The notes: generated from the letters alone by a model not told the origin. A stretch of DNA of 64,000 bases from Desulfurellaceae bacterium bin18 (GCA_002238415.1 MPMI01000018.1:39211-103210), one strand, 5' to 3'; counted from the stretch's first letter, positions 8,954 through 18,687 are shown. Program-made: numbers and translations.

Positions 8954-10438
8954 ATGCAGACGAAGAAAAAAATACTGGCTGGAGCACTGGCAGTTTCTCT
9001 GGCGCTAGGTGGCTTTACCCTGGGTCGGCTGACCCCAATGGATGTGGTCCAGGCGGCGCCGGAAACGGCAGCCCCCAGAATCACCGTAACGCCGTCCGGA
9101 TTACCCTCATTTGCCGACTTGGCCGACCATGTCTCGCCGGCTGTGGTCCACGTCCGCGTTGTTGGCGTAGAAAGAGCGTCTGAGCGTGGCCACCCCTCTT
9201 TTGAGAGAAGAAGGGGCGGCCCACGGAATCCGTTCGGTCCCCAATTCCCGTTCCCGCCTGGGTTTGGCGGCCCACGTCCCCACCAGGGTATACCGCGCCG
9301 CAGCTCCGGCTCCGGATTTATCATCCGCAACGACGGGCTGATCATCACCAATAACCATGTGGTTGAGAGTGCCAGCGAGATTATGGTGACTCTTCCGGAT
9401 GAGCGCGAATATCAGGCAAAGATTCTCGGCCGTGACCCCAAAACCGACCTGGCTGTACTCAAGGTTGAACCCGAGCGGGATTTGCCGGTCGCGAACCTGG
9501 GCGATTCCGAAGACGTCCGCGTCGGTGACTGGGTCATGGCCATTGGCAACCCGTTTGGGCTGAGCAATACCGTGACCGCGGGCATCGTCAGTGCCAAAGG
9601 CCGAACCATCGGGGCCGGACCGTACGATGACTTTATTCAGACCGACGCCTCCATTAACCCCGGCAACTCGGGAGGACCACTATTTAACGAAAAGGGCGAA
9701 GTGGTTGGCATTAACACCGCAATCTTCGGCAATGGCGGCGGGAATATCGGTATTGGTTTTGCCATCCCGATCAATCTGGCCAAGCAACTCGTGCCCGACC
9801 TGGAGACCAAAGGCCATGTGACGCGCGGCTGGCTGGGAGTGACTATACAGAAGATGACCACAGAGCTGGCGGAATCCCTCGATCTCGATGGTCCAAATGG
9901 TGCCCTGGTTGCCGATGTCACCCCAGACAGCCCGGCCGATAGGGGAGGCCTGGAACGCGGCGATGTTATTGTCAGCTACGACGGCCACACGGTGAAAGAA
10001 AATGCCGACCTGCCGCTGCTGGTCGCCAACACGAAAGTCGGGATAAAAGTTCCTATTGACGTGGTGCGCGACGGAAAGACCAGGACACTCACCGTCGAAA
10101 TTGCCAAACTTGACGAGCCTGAAGTCGCCAGCGGACCTGCGGCTGCCAAAAGAGGCAAGTGGGGGATGGCGCTGCGTGACCTCACTCCGGAGGAACGAGA
10201 CCGGATGCGCCTCAAAGCCGGTGAAGGAGTCATCGTGGCTGGCGTGCGGCCCGACAGCCCGGCTGCGGACGCGGGAGTCCGTGAGGGAGACGTGATCCTT
10301 GAGGTCAACCGGACGCCGGTCAAAACGGTGGACGAACTCAAGAAGGCAATCGCCACGGTGGCGGAAGACAAATCGCTGCTGCTCCTGCTCCGGCGGAACA
10401 ACGGGGTGAACCAATACGCCTCGCTGTCGGCACCATAG
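8954..10438 (+). CDS. HtrA/DegP (Do-like) periplasmic serine protease
   Basis: A 494-residue protein with an N-terminal hydrophobic export signal (about 6-24), a trypsin-like domain and two PDZ domains (about 280-370 and 400-490). The catalytic triad can be read: His135 in TNNHVVE, Asp165 in KTDLAVLK and Ser239 in GNSGGPL. A Gly/Pro/Arg-rich insert (about 80-117) precedes the protease core. It would degrade or refold damaged envelope proteins. GAGGAGGAG lies before the ATG. It stands alone between the transferase and an exported methyltransferase. Confidence 0.95.
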   Translation: MQTKKKILAGALAVSLALGGFTLGRLTPMDVVQAAPETAAPRITVTPSGLPSFADLADHVSPAVVHVRVVGVERASERGHPSFERRRGGPRNPFGPQFPFPPGFGGPRPHQGIPRRSSGSGFIIRNDGLIITNNHVVESASEIMVTLPDEREYQAKILGRDPKTDLAVLKVEPERDLPVANLGDSEDVRVGDWVMAIGNPFGLSNTVTAGIVSAKGRTIGAGPYDDFIQTDASINPGNSGGPLFNEKGEVVGINTAIFGNGGGNIGIGFAIPINLAKQLVPDLETKGHVTRGWLGVTIQKMTTELAESLDLDGPNGALVADVTPDSPADRGGLERGDVIVSYDGHTVKENADLPLLVANTKVGIKVPIDVVRDGKTRTLTVEIAKLDEPEVASGPAAAKRGKWGMALRDLTPEERDRMRLKAGEGVIVAGVRPDSPAADAGVREGDVILEVNRTPVKTVDELKKAIATVAEDKSLLLLLRRNNGVNQYASLSAP

Positions 10439-10454
10439 GACATCGGCCTCAATT

Positions 10455-10477
10455 CCCCTCTCCCTCTGGGAGAGGGG
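10455..10477. repeat. REP-like GC-rich palindrome (copy 1)
   Basis: CCCCTCTCCC and GGGAGAGGGG form a perfect 10-bp stem around the loop TCT. It lies just after the HtrA gene and could also act as a 3' RNA end. Related CCCTCTCCC-type palindromes occur at 11421, 27523 and 58448. Confidence 0.6.
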
Positions 10478-10557
10478 AGGGGTATTGCAGAAACGTTCGG
10501 AACGGGTCAGGCTTACGGGCAGACGGTGAATTTACGATAGAAGAAGGAGAAGGATTC

Positions 10558-11412
10558 ATGCAGACAACATTCGCATCTCGGTTTTCTCACTGCTGCCTCG
10601 CCCTGAGTCTTGGCCTGCTCTTCGCCGGCCAGGTTCGCGCCGACCATCACGCCGCGGCAGAAGGCGTCGATCCTGCCCTGCAAGCCGCCATTGACGGGGA
10701 GCATCGCTCGGCCGAGTACAAGGCGCGCGACCAATACCGCCATCCCGCGCAAACGCTGACCTGGCTGGGACTCAAGCCGGATATGACGGTAGTCGAAATC
10801 TCGCCGTCAAGAGGCTGGTACACCGAGATTCTGGCTCCCTATCTGAAAGACCAGGGACGCTTATATCTGGCCGGATTCGATAGAGAGTCCGAGGTTGCGT
10901 ACATGAAGAAATTGAACGCCCTCCTCGACGAGAAGCTGGCCGCCAAGCCCGAAGTGTACGGCACACCCACGGCGACCGAACTCGCTCCGCCCAACAAGGT
11001 CGATATCGCCCCCGCAGGCTCGGCGGACATGGTGCTGACCTTTCGTAACGTCCACAACTGGATGAGCGCCGGGACGTCTGACGGAGTTTTTGCTGCCATG
11101 TATGCGGCGCTCAAGCCCGGCGGGATTCTCGGTCTGGTGGAGCACCGGGCCGATCCCAACACGGAACAGGACCCTAAGGCGTCTTCGGGTTATGTCACCG
11201 AAGCGGCGACCGTTCAAATGGCAGAAAAAGCGGGCTTCAAGCTCGTGGACCAGACTGAGATAAACGCCAATCCGAAAGATACGCGCGACCATCCCAAAGG
11301 CGTGTGGACCCTGCCACCCTCCCTGTCGCTCGGAGACGAGGATAGGGAAAAATATCTGGCGATTGGAGAGAGCGACCGCATGACGCTCAAGTTCAAGAAG
11401 CCGGCGGAGTGA
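10558..11412 (+). CDS. Exported class I SAM-dependent methyltransferase-like protein
   Basis: A 284-residue protein with a clear signal peptide (hydrophobic run about 13-24, AxA-type site QVRA-DH near residue 29). The mature part has a Rossmann methyltransferase core: VVEISPSRGWYTEILAPYL corresponds to motif I, and a later GGILGLVEHR strand to motif III. Exported members of this group are common in proteobacterial genomes, but the periplasm has no known SAM supply, so the activity is uncertain. AAGGAGAAGG lies before the ATG. Confidence 0.82.
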   Translation: MQTTFASRFSHCCLALSLGLLFAGQVRADHHAAAEGVDPALQAAIDGEHRSAEYKARDQYRHPAQTLTWLGLKPDMTVVEISPSRGWYTEILAPYLKDQGRLYLAGFDRESEVAYMKKLNALLDEKLAAKPEVYGTPTATELAPPNKVDIAPAGSADMVLTFRNVHNWMSAGTSDGVFAAMYAALKPGGILGLVEHRADPNTEQDPKASSGYVTEAATVQMAEKAGFKLVDQTEINANPKDTRDHPKGVWTLPPSLSLGDEDREKYLAIGESDRMTLKFKKPAE

Positions 11413-11420
11413 GGGATCCT

Positions 11421-11449
11421 CACCCTGGCCCTCTCCTTGAGGAGAATGG
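11421..11449. repeat. REP-like GC-rich palindrome (copy 2, partial)
   Basis: CACCCTGGCCCTCTCC is followed by TTGAGGAGA, giving a short TCTCC/GGAGA hairpin. It resembles half of the CCCTCTCCC-type palindromes elsewhere in the window, and lies between the convergent methyltransferase and CoxS-like genes. Confidence 0.4.
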
Positions 11450-11457
11450 CGGTTGTT

Positions 11458-11940
11458 CTATTCGCTGCTTGTCTGCGCGACTTCCTGAACCGCCTTGACA
11501 ATGCTGGCATAGCCGGTGCATCGACACAGATTGCCGGCTATGCCGTGCCGGATATCCGCCTCGGTCGGCTGCGATTTTTCCTGTAAAAGTTGCTGCACCG
11601 ACAACACCATGCCAGGGGTGCAAAAGCCGCACTGTAAGGCGTGGTGTTTGACAAAGGCATCCTGAATCGGGTGCAGGTCGCCCGATTGCCGGGCGGCTTG
11701 TGTCCAACCTTCAATGGTGGTGACTGTGGAACCCGCAACGTCGGCCGCCAGAATGGTACACGCCTTGACCGTCAGACCGTCGAGCATAACGGTACACGCG
11801 CCGCAATTGCCGGTGGCACAGCCGAGGTGGGTCCCGGTTAGGTCGAGTTGATCGCGCAAAAAATCGACCAGAAGCGTGCGCGTATCGACCGTGGCTTCAC
11901 ACGGAGTATTGTTCACTATGAGCTGAATGGTGGTCTGCAT
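11458..11940 (-). CDS. Molybdenum hydroxylase small [2Fe-2S] subunit (CoxS/XdhC-type)
   Basis: A 160-residue protein with both iron-sulfur motifs of the xanthine dehydrogenase family: a plant-ferredoxin-type cluster (CATGNCGAC plus a downstream Cys, residues ~40-65) and the helical cluster (CGFCTPGM near 100 and CRCTGY near 140). It passes electrons from the molybdenum centre to the FAD subunit. It is the last gene of an operon with the medium and large subunits and a 3-hydroxyacyl-CoA dehydrogenase. Confidence 0.95.
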   Translation of the reverse strand: MQTTIQLIVNNTPCEATVDTRTLLVDFLRDQLDLTGTHLGCATGNCGACTVMLDGLTVKACTILAADVAGSTVTTIEGWTQAARQSGDLHPIQDAFVKHHALQCGFCTPGMVLSVQQLLQEKSQPTEADIRHGIAGNLCRCTGYASIVKAVQEVAQTSSE

Positions 11941-11959
11941 AGCCTTCCCATACCGTTCC

Positions 11960-12838
11960 TTAATCCGCCCGTTCCCAGGCCGTCTTCACCGCCCGACGGG
12001 TAAACACCCGGACCATCTCTCGTTTGTAGTCCGCATCGGCGTGCAACTCTGCGACTGGGTCGTGAGCCGACTCATACGCGGCAGCCGCAACCACCTCAAC
12101 AAAGGCGTCGTCCACGGCCTTGCCTGTCAGCGTGTCCTCGATAGCGGTCAAACGGACCGGGACGGGGGCTGCGCCACAGATGCCGACCCGGATGGACCGA
12201 CAGGTGTTATCCGGGTTGAGCCTCAGACATGCGCCTGCGCCGACAATGGCAAAGCCGCCCTCTACCCTGGTGAACTTCACGTAGGCCGTACCAGTGTCCG
12301 AGGGTAGGGCCGGGACGCGAATTTCGGTCAGGACCTCATCCGCGCTCAGACTCGTCGTCATATAATCAACAAAGACGTCTTTGGCGGCAACAGTTCGCTC
12401 TCCACTTGGGCTAACAATCTGACAGGCTGCATCAAGCAGGACGAGTACGGGCGGATAGTCAGCCGCGGGATCAAAATGGCCAATCGAGCCGCCCAACGTC
12501 CCCCGGTTGCGAACCTGGACATCACCAATACAGGCTGCGGTCTCGCTGAGAATCGGACAGTGGGCTTGCACGACCTCGGATTTGGCCAGGGCATGATGGG
12601 TAGTCCCTGCTCCGATGGCGAGCATATCCCCGTCCTGGCGAATGGAGTCGAGACCGGCAACATGGTTGAGGCTGACGATATGGGCCGGCGCGACCAGGCC
12701 GAGGTTCATGCTTGGCATCAGCGACTGCCCCCCGGCCAGCAGCTTTACGTCTTCACCGTTTTGTACGCACTGGGATAAGAGACGGACGACTTCGTCGATC
12801 GAGTGTGGCCTATGGAACTGAAAGGGTACGCGTATCAT
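11960..12838 (-). CDS. Molybdenum hydroxylase FAD-binding medium subunit (CoxM-type)
   Basis: A 292-residue flavoprotein subunit. The FAD-binding motifs LLAGGQSLMPSMNLG (residues ~34-48) and the RNRGTLGGSIGH segment near residue 110 are conserved in CoxM and related PCMH-type proteins. Its ATG overlaps the TGA of the large-subunit gene (ATGA), so translation is probably coupled. It accepts electrons from the [2Fe-2S] subunit and hands them to an unknown acceptor. Confidence 0.94.
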   Translation of the reverse strand: MIRVPFQFHRPHSIDEVVRLLSQCVQNGEDVKLLAGGQSLMPSMNLGLVAPAHIVSLNHVAGLDSIRQDGDMLAIGAGTTHHALAKSEVVQAHCPILSETAACIGDVQVRNRGTLGGSIGHFDPAADYPPVLVLLDAACQIVSPSGERTVAAKDVFVDYMTTSLSADEVLTEIRVPALPSDTGTAYVKFTRVEGGFAIVGAGACLRLNPDNTCRSIRVGICGAAPVPVRLTAIEDTLTGKAVDDAFVEVVAAAAYESAHDPVAELHADADYKREMVRVFTRRAVKTAWERAD

Positions 12839-15228
12839 GCGTCCGCCCCTCCGTTAGTGCCATTCTTGGCCGCTTGAATCATGCGCCAGACGCGTTGCGG
12901 TGTCAGCGGGGTATCGTGAATTCTCACCCCAAAGGGCGCAAGGGCGTTTTCTACCGCGCTGACGATGGTCCCAAATGGGCTGGACACGCCGGACTCGCCC
13001 GCACCTTTGGTGCCGAGTGGCGTGAACGGACTTGGGACTTCCTGGTGGTGAATCTCAACACTCGGCACTTCCACGGCGGTAGGCAGGGTATAGTCCATGA
13101 ACGTCCCGGTCTGGAGTTGGCCGTTGTCATCATAGCTGAGCTGTTCATAGATCAGCCCGCCGAGTCCCTGCGCGACGGCACCCTGAAATTGTCCTTCGAC
13201 CAGTAAGGGATTAATGACTGTGCCGCAGTCGTGGACGGTCACATAGCGTAAGAGGGTGATGACGCCGGTTTCAACATCGACCTCAACCACGGCCACACAG
13301 GCCGCATAGGGGTAGGACGGATAAGTGTTGATCCGGCCCTTGTCATCCGGCACGTGGTGGATATTGCCCATGCGGAAATAGCGTGTGGACTCCAAGCCCG
13401 GTTCCATATCAAAGGCGTGATGGTCGAAGGCGCGTTTGTGGACGTACTCGGCAATATCGTTGAACGCGACCTCACGGTCAGCCTGCCCCTTGACGCGGAT
13501 GCGGCCCTGTTCGCAGTCCAGATCTTCAGGCGCCGTTTCTAACATGCTCGCCGCAACCCGTAGAACCTTATGCTGCACTTCCCGTGCGGCATACAGCGAG
13601 GCCGAGCCGCCCATGAACAGGCTGCGCGAACTCCAGTTGCCCAGGCCATACGGGCAGGCCTGGGTATCGCCCTGTATGACCCTGACAGTGCCGAGCGGGA
13701 CGCCGAGGGTATCCGCCACAATCTGGGCAATGCCGGTTTCATTGCCCGAGCCGGGCGAGGTGACACCGGTCAGGACGGTGACCTGGCCACTCGGGCTGAC
13801 GCGGACGGTGGCGCCTTCATAGCCGCCGATAAAAGAGTCGGGGATGCAGCCGCCTTCGGGCGTGAGTTCAAAGCCCACGCCCATACCGATATGCCGGCCT
13901 TGGTCTCGGAGGCGCTGTTGTTCCTCGGCGAAGGTCTGGTAGCCGGCTTTGTCCATGACGTCTTGCAGCGCCTTGACATAATCTCCGCTGTCCAGGGTGG
14001 CGCCCGAGATTTGCACGTAAGGAAACTCGTCTTTGGGTACAAAATTCTTGAGCCGTACCGCGGCGCGGTCCATCCGGACCGTATCGGCGACCCGGTCCAT
14101 GACGCGGTCCATGAGAAATGAGGCGGCCTCCTTGCCGAACCCACGATAGGCATTCCAGGGGCCCTTGTTGGTCACCACGATGGACAGGTCTACCTCACAG
14201 TTCGGGATTTTGTACGGGCCGGGCACGACAAAGGACGCCACATAGGACATACCCCAGCCGGCCAGCGCGGCCAGGGCCCCGACATCGCCGATGATACGAA
14301 CCTTGAGGCCGGTCACGCTTCCGTCTGCCTGGCAGGCGACCGAGAACTTGAGGGTCTGCTCGCGAGCGTGACCGCCGGCCATCAAATGTTCCGTGCGCTC
14401 TTCGATCCATTTGACTGGCTTGCCGGTCCGTTTCGATAGCAGGCAGGCCAGCGGGTCTTCCTGATAGGTCGGAATCTTAACCCCAAACGCGCCACCCACC
14501 TGGGGCTGAATCACCTGGATGTCGTTCTCATCCATCTGCAAGGTGTTGGCCAAGGTTGTGCGCAGGGGATGGGGCGCTTGGGTGGAGACCCACAGGGTCA
14601 GACGTTCGGCGCGGTCGTCATAATGCGCCAGGGCCGCGCGCGGTTCCAGCGGCGTGGCCGTATGGCGGTGCAGGCGAAGGGTATCGTCCAGGACATGGTC
14701 GGCGTCGGCAAAGGCTTGCTCAACATCACCGCCCTGAAAGCGTACATGCATCAGTTCGTTGGTTTCCCATTCGGGATAGAGCAGGGGGGAATCCGGCTCC
14801 AGAGCCTGTTCGGCATCGATCACCACCGGCAGGTCTGCGTACTCGACTTCGATAAGATTGGCCGCCTCGGTCGCGGCGTGTCTGGTATCGGCGACCACCG
14901 CGGCCACCGGTGTTCCGACATAATGCACCCGGTCAATCGCCAGGCAGTAGATGTCGGTCGTTTTTCCCCCAAAGGCGCTGGGGTTCAACGTGTGCGGAAT
15001 AGGCTTGCTCCACTGCTGGATATCCGCCCCGGTGACAACGATACGCACGCCTGGGTGCCGCTGCGCCGCTCCGGTGTCGATGTTGATAATCCGGGCGTGG
15101 GCATAGGGGCTGCGGACAACGGCCATATAGCCCATGTCCGGCAGACTCACGTCTGCGGTGTATTGTCCCTTGCCGGCCACGAGTTTGGTATCCAGGATGC
15201 CACTGACCGCACTGCCGATATATGCCAT
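12835..15228 (-). CDS. Molybdenum hydroxylase large catalytic subunit (xanthine dehydrogenase family)
   Basis: A 797-residue molybdopterin-binding subunit. The cofactor-binding loops (QVGGAFGVK near residue 250) and the catalytic Glu motif GTKGAGESG near residue 745 are present. The active-site loop reads AYRGFGKE instead of the AYRCSFR of true aerobic CO dehydrogenase, so CO oxidation is not supported. It probably hydroxylates an aromatic, heterocyclic or acyl substrate. It is the second gene of the operon; the upstream 3-hydroxyacyl-CoA dehydrogenase suggests the product enters a CoA-thioester pathway. Confidence 0.93.
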   Translation of the reverse strand: MAYIGSAVSGILDTKLVAGKGQYTADVSLPDMGYMAVVRSPYAHARIINIDTGAAQRHPGVRIVVTGADIQQWSKPIPHTLNPSAFGGKTTDIYCLAIDRVHYVGTPVAAVVADTRHAATEAANLIEVEYADLPVVIDAEQALEPDSPLLYPEWETNELMHVRFQGGDVEQAFADADHVLDDTLRLHRHTATPLEPRAALAHYDDRAERLTLWVSTQAPHPLRTTLANTLQMDENDIQVIQPQVGGAFGVKIPTYQEDPLACLLSKRTGKPVKWIEERTEHLMAGGHAREQTLKFSVACQADGSVTGLKVRIIGDVGALAALAGWGMSYVASFVVPGPYKIPNCEVDLSIVVTNKGPWNAYRGFGKEAASFLMDRVMDRVADTVRMDRAAVRLKNFVPKDEFPYVQISGATLDSGDYVKALQDVMDKAGYQTFAEEQQRLRDQGRHIGMGVGFELTPEGGCIPDSFIGGYEGATVRVSPSGQVTVLTGVTSPGSGNETGIAQIVADTLGVPLGTVRVIQGDTQACPYGLGNWSSRSLFMGGSASLYAAREVQHKVLRVAASMLETAPEDLDCEQGRIRVKGQADREVAFNDIAEYVHKRAFDHHAFDMEPGLESTRYFRMGNIHHVPDDKGRINTYPSYPYAACVAVVEVDVETGVITLLRYVTVHDCGTVINPLLVEGQFQGAVAQGLGGLIYEQLSYDDNGQLQTGTFMDYTLPTAVEVPSVEIHHQEVPSPFTPLGTKGAGESGVSSPFGTIVSAVENALAPFGVRIHDTPLTPQRVWRMIQAAKNGTNGGADA

Positions 15229-15288
15229 GCTGAAGAATCCCTTTTCATCTGTATAGTGCTGGAGCCTAGCGCTATGAGGTTTTCAGTG

Positions 15289-16275
15289 TCAATGCGGTTT
15301 AGCCCGATCTTGTTGCCCTGCTTGCTGTGTCCACTTCTCCGTTTCAACCAAGGCGTGGGCGATCCGTTGGCGTAGGGCGTCAGCCGACTCTGGTGTCCAG
15401 TCATAGAACCCTTTGCCCGTTTTTACCCCAAGCTCGTCCTGGACAACTTTCGCGGAGAGGACCGGCGGGATCTTCTGCGACGTTGTGAGATGTGGATACA
15501 GCCCTTGCATGGCGGCGGAGATCAAGTCCCAGCCGGCCAGCTCAAAAACCTCAAAAATCCCGGCAACCGCCCAGCGTCGGCCAATACTGTTCTTCATGGC
15601 CGTATCAATATCCTGCGGGCTGGCAATACCGTTTTGCACCATGTAAAGGGCTTCACGCAGCAGCGCACCCTGCAAACGATTGAGAATAAAGCCCGGCACT
15701 TCTTTTTGCACGACGACGGGTCGTTTGCCCACGCTCGTGAGTAATCCGGACAGGGTGTCGAGGGTCTCATCTGACGTGGCCGGCCCACGCACAATTTCAA
15801 CAATGGGAATGAGATAGGGGGGGTTGGCATAGTGCGCGACCAAGACCTTGTCGACGCGCTGCACGGTATGCATGAACTGGCTGGGCATGAGCGTCGAGGT
15901 ATTGCTGGCCAGGATGGTATGCGGAGGACAAAGCAGGTCAAGCTGCTCAAAGATGTATCGCTTTAGTTCTCCCTCTTCAAACACAGACTCAATCACAAGA
16001 TCGGCATCCTCGACCGCTCCTTTCAGATCAAGCTCGGCCCGAATATGGGACAGGACCGGCCTGGCCCGGTCCTCAGTCAGCGCGCCGAGTGCGATCAGGC
16101 GGGCAAGATTGGCCTGGATATTTTCCTCCGCTCGGGTCAGACTGGCTTGGGTGCGGGCATGCATGGTCACGCGATAGCCGGCCAAGGCAAACTCCTGTGC
16201 AATACCATGGCCCATTAAGCCTGCGCCAACGACGCTAATGCGTTTGATCGCCTGATCGCTTATGTAATTGCTCAT
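15289..16275 (-). CDS. 3-hydroxyacyl-CoA dehydrogenase
   Basis: A 328-residue enzyme with an N-terminal Rossmann NAD site (VVGAGLMGHGIAQEF, residues ~15-29) and the C-terminal helical dehydrogenase domain. The catalytic His region reads AHYANPPYLIP near residue 150, a variant of the HFFNP motif. It oxidises a 3-hydroxyacyl-CoA to the 3-ketoacyl-CoA in the cytoplasm. It is the first gene of the minus-strand operon with the molybdenum hydroxylase and is divergent from the nitronate monooxygenase at 16381. Confidence 0.9.
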   Translation of the reverse strand: MSNYISDQAIKRISVVGAGLMGHGIAQEFALAGYRVTMHARTQASLTRAEENIQANLARLIALGALTEDRARPVLSHIRAELDLKGAVEDADLVIESVFEEGELKRYIFEQLDLLCPPHTILASNTSTLMPSQFMHTVQRVDKVLVAHYANPPYLIPIVEIVRGPATSDETLDTLSGLLTSVGKRPVVVQKEVPGFILNRLQGALLREALYMVQNGIASPQDIDTAMKNSIGRRWAVAGIFEVFELAGWDLISAAMQGLYPHLTTSQKIPPVLSAKVVQDELGVKTGKGFYDWTPESADALRQRIAHALVETEKWTQQAGQQDRAKPH

Positions 16276-16380
16276 GAGTGAGTGATTAGCGCACTCTTCG
16301 CGCTACTCCTAGTGCCGAGGTTATAGCCTCTTTGTCCCAAGCGTGGTTGTATACGGGCGAAAAAATACTGAGGAGACAGT

Positions 16381-17523
16381 ATGACACCAGCGCTCACCGA
16401 CATGTTTGGTATCGAATATCCCATTTTTGCCTTCACGCACTGCCGCGACGTTGTTGTCGCAGTCAGTAAGGCTGGTGGACTCGGCGTGCTGGGGGCCGCG
16501 ATTCACACCGACGAACGCCTGGAAATCGATCTGCAATGGATAGACGATCAACTCGGCGACATCCCGTATGGCGTAGACCTGATGATGCCGTCAAATTACG
16601 TTGGCGCTGCAACCGGCGGGATGGGTCAAAAGGCACTCCGGGAGTACATCCCGGACGAGCATCGGCAGTTCGTGGAGAAACTCCTGGAGAACGCCGGGGT
16701 GCCTGCCTTGTCGGAACATCTGACCGCCTCCAAAAAGGAACGTGGCTTACGCTATTCCCAGAAACAGGCCAAAGGTATCGTGGATATCGCGTCTGAGCAC
16801 AAGGCCAGGTTTCTGGTGAGCGCGCTCGGCACGCCGCCGGCTTGGGTCACTGAGGCGGCCCATGAGCGGGGCCTCTACGTCGGGGCCTTGGCCGGCAAGA
16901 AAAAGCACGCCGAGCGCCACAAAGCCGCGGGTGTGGACGTGATTATCGCCCAGTCGTACGAGGCCGGGGGACACACCGGAGAGATCGGCGGCATGGTGCT
17001 GATCCCGGAAATTGTGGATGCCGTTGCCCCGACCCCGGTACTCGGCGCCGGCGGCATAGGCAGCGGGCGGCAGATGGCCGCTGCCCTGGCGCTCGGCGCT
17101 CAAGGCGTGTGGTGCGGTTCCGTCTGGTTGACAACGGCCGAGTCCGAACTGGACCGGATGGCCAGGCAAAAGCTGCTGGCCGCGGGGACGGATGACACGG
17201 TGCGAACCCGGTCCATGACGGGCAAACACGCCCGTTTTCTACGCTCCGCCTGGACCGAAGCCTGGGATCGGCCCGACACCCCGGACCCGCTCAAAACTCC
17301 CCTCCAAAGCGTTCTGAATTACGATTCTCTGCGCCGCATCAACCACGCCATGAAGGCCCCCGGTGTCACTCCGGAGTCCGGGGCGTATCAGTTGTATTCC
17401 TATCCCACCGGACAGGGCATCGGCGCGCAAAACAGCGTGCGGGCCACCCGCGACGTCGTGCGGGAAATGGTTGAGGGCTATGTCGAAGCCATTGCCAGAT
17501 TGAATGAACAGCTTGAGAGCTAG
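16381..17523 (+). CDS. Nitronate monooxygenase / 2-nitropropane dioxygenase-like flavoenzyme
   Basis: A 380-residue FMN TIM-barrel protein. It shows the early GLGVLGAA segment, the conserved YEAGGHTGEIGG (residues ~197-208) and the phosphate-binding PVLGAGGIGSG (~220-230). This family oxidises nitronates, and includes FMN-dependent reductases of the enoyl reductase FabK type. The long C-terminal tail after residue 300 is typical of the group annotated as NAD(P)H-dependent flavin oxidoreductases. The next gene is convergent and only 23 bases away. Confidence 0.85.
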   Translation: MTPALTDMFGIEYPIFAFTHCRDVVVAVSKAGGLGVLGAAIHTDERLEIDLQWIDDQLGDIPYGVDLMMPSNYVGAATGGMGQKALREYIPDEHRQFVEKLLENAGVPALSEHLTASKKERGLRYSQKQAKGIVDIASEHKARFLVSALGTPPAWVTEAAHERGLYVGALAGKKKHAERHKAAGVDVIIAQSYEAGGHTGEIGGMVLIPEIVDAVAPTPVLGAGGIGSGRQMAAALALGAQGVWCGSVWLTTAESELDRMARQKLLAAGTDDTVRTRSMTGKHARFLRSAWTEAWDRPDTPDPLKTPLQSVLNYDSLRRINHAMKAPGVTPESGAYQLYSYPTGQGIGAQNSVRATRDVVREMVEGYVEAIARLNEQLES

Positions 17524-17546
17524 GCCGCAGTTCCCACCCACGCGTC

Positions 17547-18626
17547 TCAATACCTGCGCATCACCAGCTCGGCAAATTCCGTCAGCATCTCCCGGTTTGT
17601 CTCGGTCGGAGGCAGGACGGTCAGCTCGCGCATACCCGCTTGCTCGGCCGCACGGATGCGTTCGATAATCTCCTCCGGCGTCCCGACCAGACTCGTGCCC
17701 TGAATCGCTCGGGGCGTCACAAAGCGCCGCTCGGCCGGCACCAGATAGGTGCTGTGGCCGTCGTGGAGTTGGAGATAGCGTTTGTCGGCCGGGGTCGGCA
17801 TCTGATCGACGTAGGCGCAGTACTCTTCCCAGGTGTCCTGAAACGCGGGCGGAATGACTTCCTCATTCTTGGTCAACTGATAGACCTCATACACAAAATG
17901 GAGTGCTGTGGTGACCCAGGCGCCGCAGGCATTGATGACCCGGTCCGATTCCAGGGTTTCGCCCGGATGTAGAATCACGGCGGCGGTGACGGCAGAAACA
18001 TGAAAGGGGTCCGGCAGGCTGCGTTCGGCCTTGGCCGCGCCTGCCCGGATCAACTCCAAATGACTGCTCAGGGCGCTGGTATCTTCGTAGAGTAGAGTCG
18101 TGACGCCATCCCCGAATTCCCCTGTGAGGCCGAGCGCCCGTGGCCCGTTGGCGGCAACATAAATCGGGATGGGGTCCTCCAGGTTGATAAAGCGCAGGTC
18201 CTGGTGGAGAAAGCGTATCGTGCGGGTGGTGTCACCAAACGTGTAGTCAACCTCTTCTCCGCGCAGGAGGGCGCGCACAACCCGCAGATACTCACGGAAG
18301 GGTTTGATGCGCATGGGCTTCATCCCCATGACGCGCATGGCGGTATGGCCGGTGCCGAGGCCGAGGAAGACGCGACCCGGCGCAATCTGGTTAATCGAGG
18401 CAATGGAATGGGCCGTGACCGGAGCAATGCGGCTGCCGGGAATCGAGACTCCGCTGCCAATATGAATCCGCGAGGTGTGATGCGCGGCCAGAGCCAGGGT
18501 GGCATAGCAGTCCGACCAGATCATCTGGGAGTCCGGGACCCAGGCGCGGTCATAGCCCAGGTCCTCGGCGTCTTTCACCAATTGCCAATCATCGATGCGG
18601 GTGGGGAAGATAATACCAAACTGCAT
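17547..18626 (-). CDS. LLM-class flavin-dependent oxidoreductase (methylene-H4MPT reductase-like)
   Basis: A 359-residue luciferase-superfamily protein. It begins MQFGIIFPTRIDDW and contains the GRVFLGLGTG segment near residue 83 and IPIYVAANGPRALGL near residue 153, both usual in F420-dependent members related to methylenetetrahydromethanopterin reductase. FMN use is equally possible. The gene lies upstream of the convergent nitronate monooxygenase and downstream of a 2-hydroxyacid oxidase on the same strand. Substrate unknown. Confidence 0.85.
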   Translation of the reverse strand: MQFGIIFPTRIDDWQLVKDAEDLGYDRAWVPDSQMIWSDCYATLALAAHHTSRIHIGSGVSIPGSRIAPVTAHSIASINQIAPGRVFLGLGTGHTAMRVMGMKPMRIKPFREYLRVVRALLRGEEVDYTFGDTTRTIRFLHQDLRFINLEDPIPIYVAANGPRALGLTGEFGDGVTTLLYEDTSALSSHLELIRAGAAKAERSLPDPFHVSAVTAAVILHPGETLESDRVINACGAWVTTALHFVYEVYQLTKNEEVIPPAFQDTWEEYCAYVDQMPTPADKRYLQLHDGHSTYLVPAERRFVTPRAIQGTSLVGTPEEIIERIRAAEQAGMRELTVLPPTETNREMLTEFAELVMRRY

Positions 18627-18687
18627 AGGTCCTCCTGTGTGCGGATTTAATCAGGCTATGCGTCTCTTTTGGATTGAAGCCGCCGGC

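Noticed and set aside
12835..15228. Large subunit as aerobic CO dehydrogenase CoxL
   Set aside because: The AYRCSFR active-site loop of true CO dehydrogenase is absent (AYRGFGKE instead).
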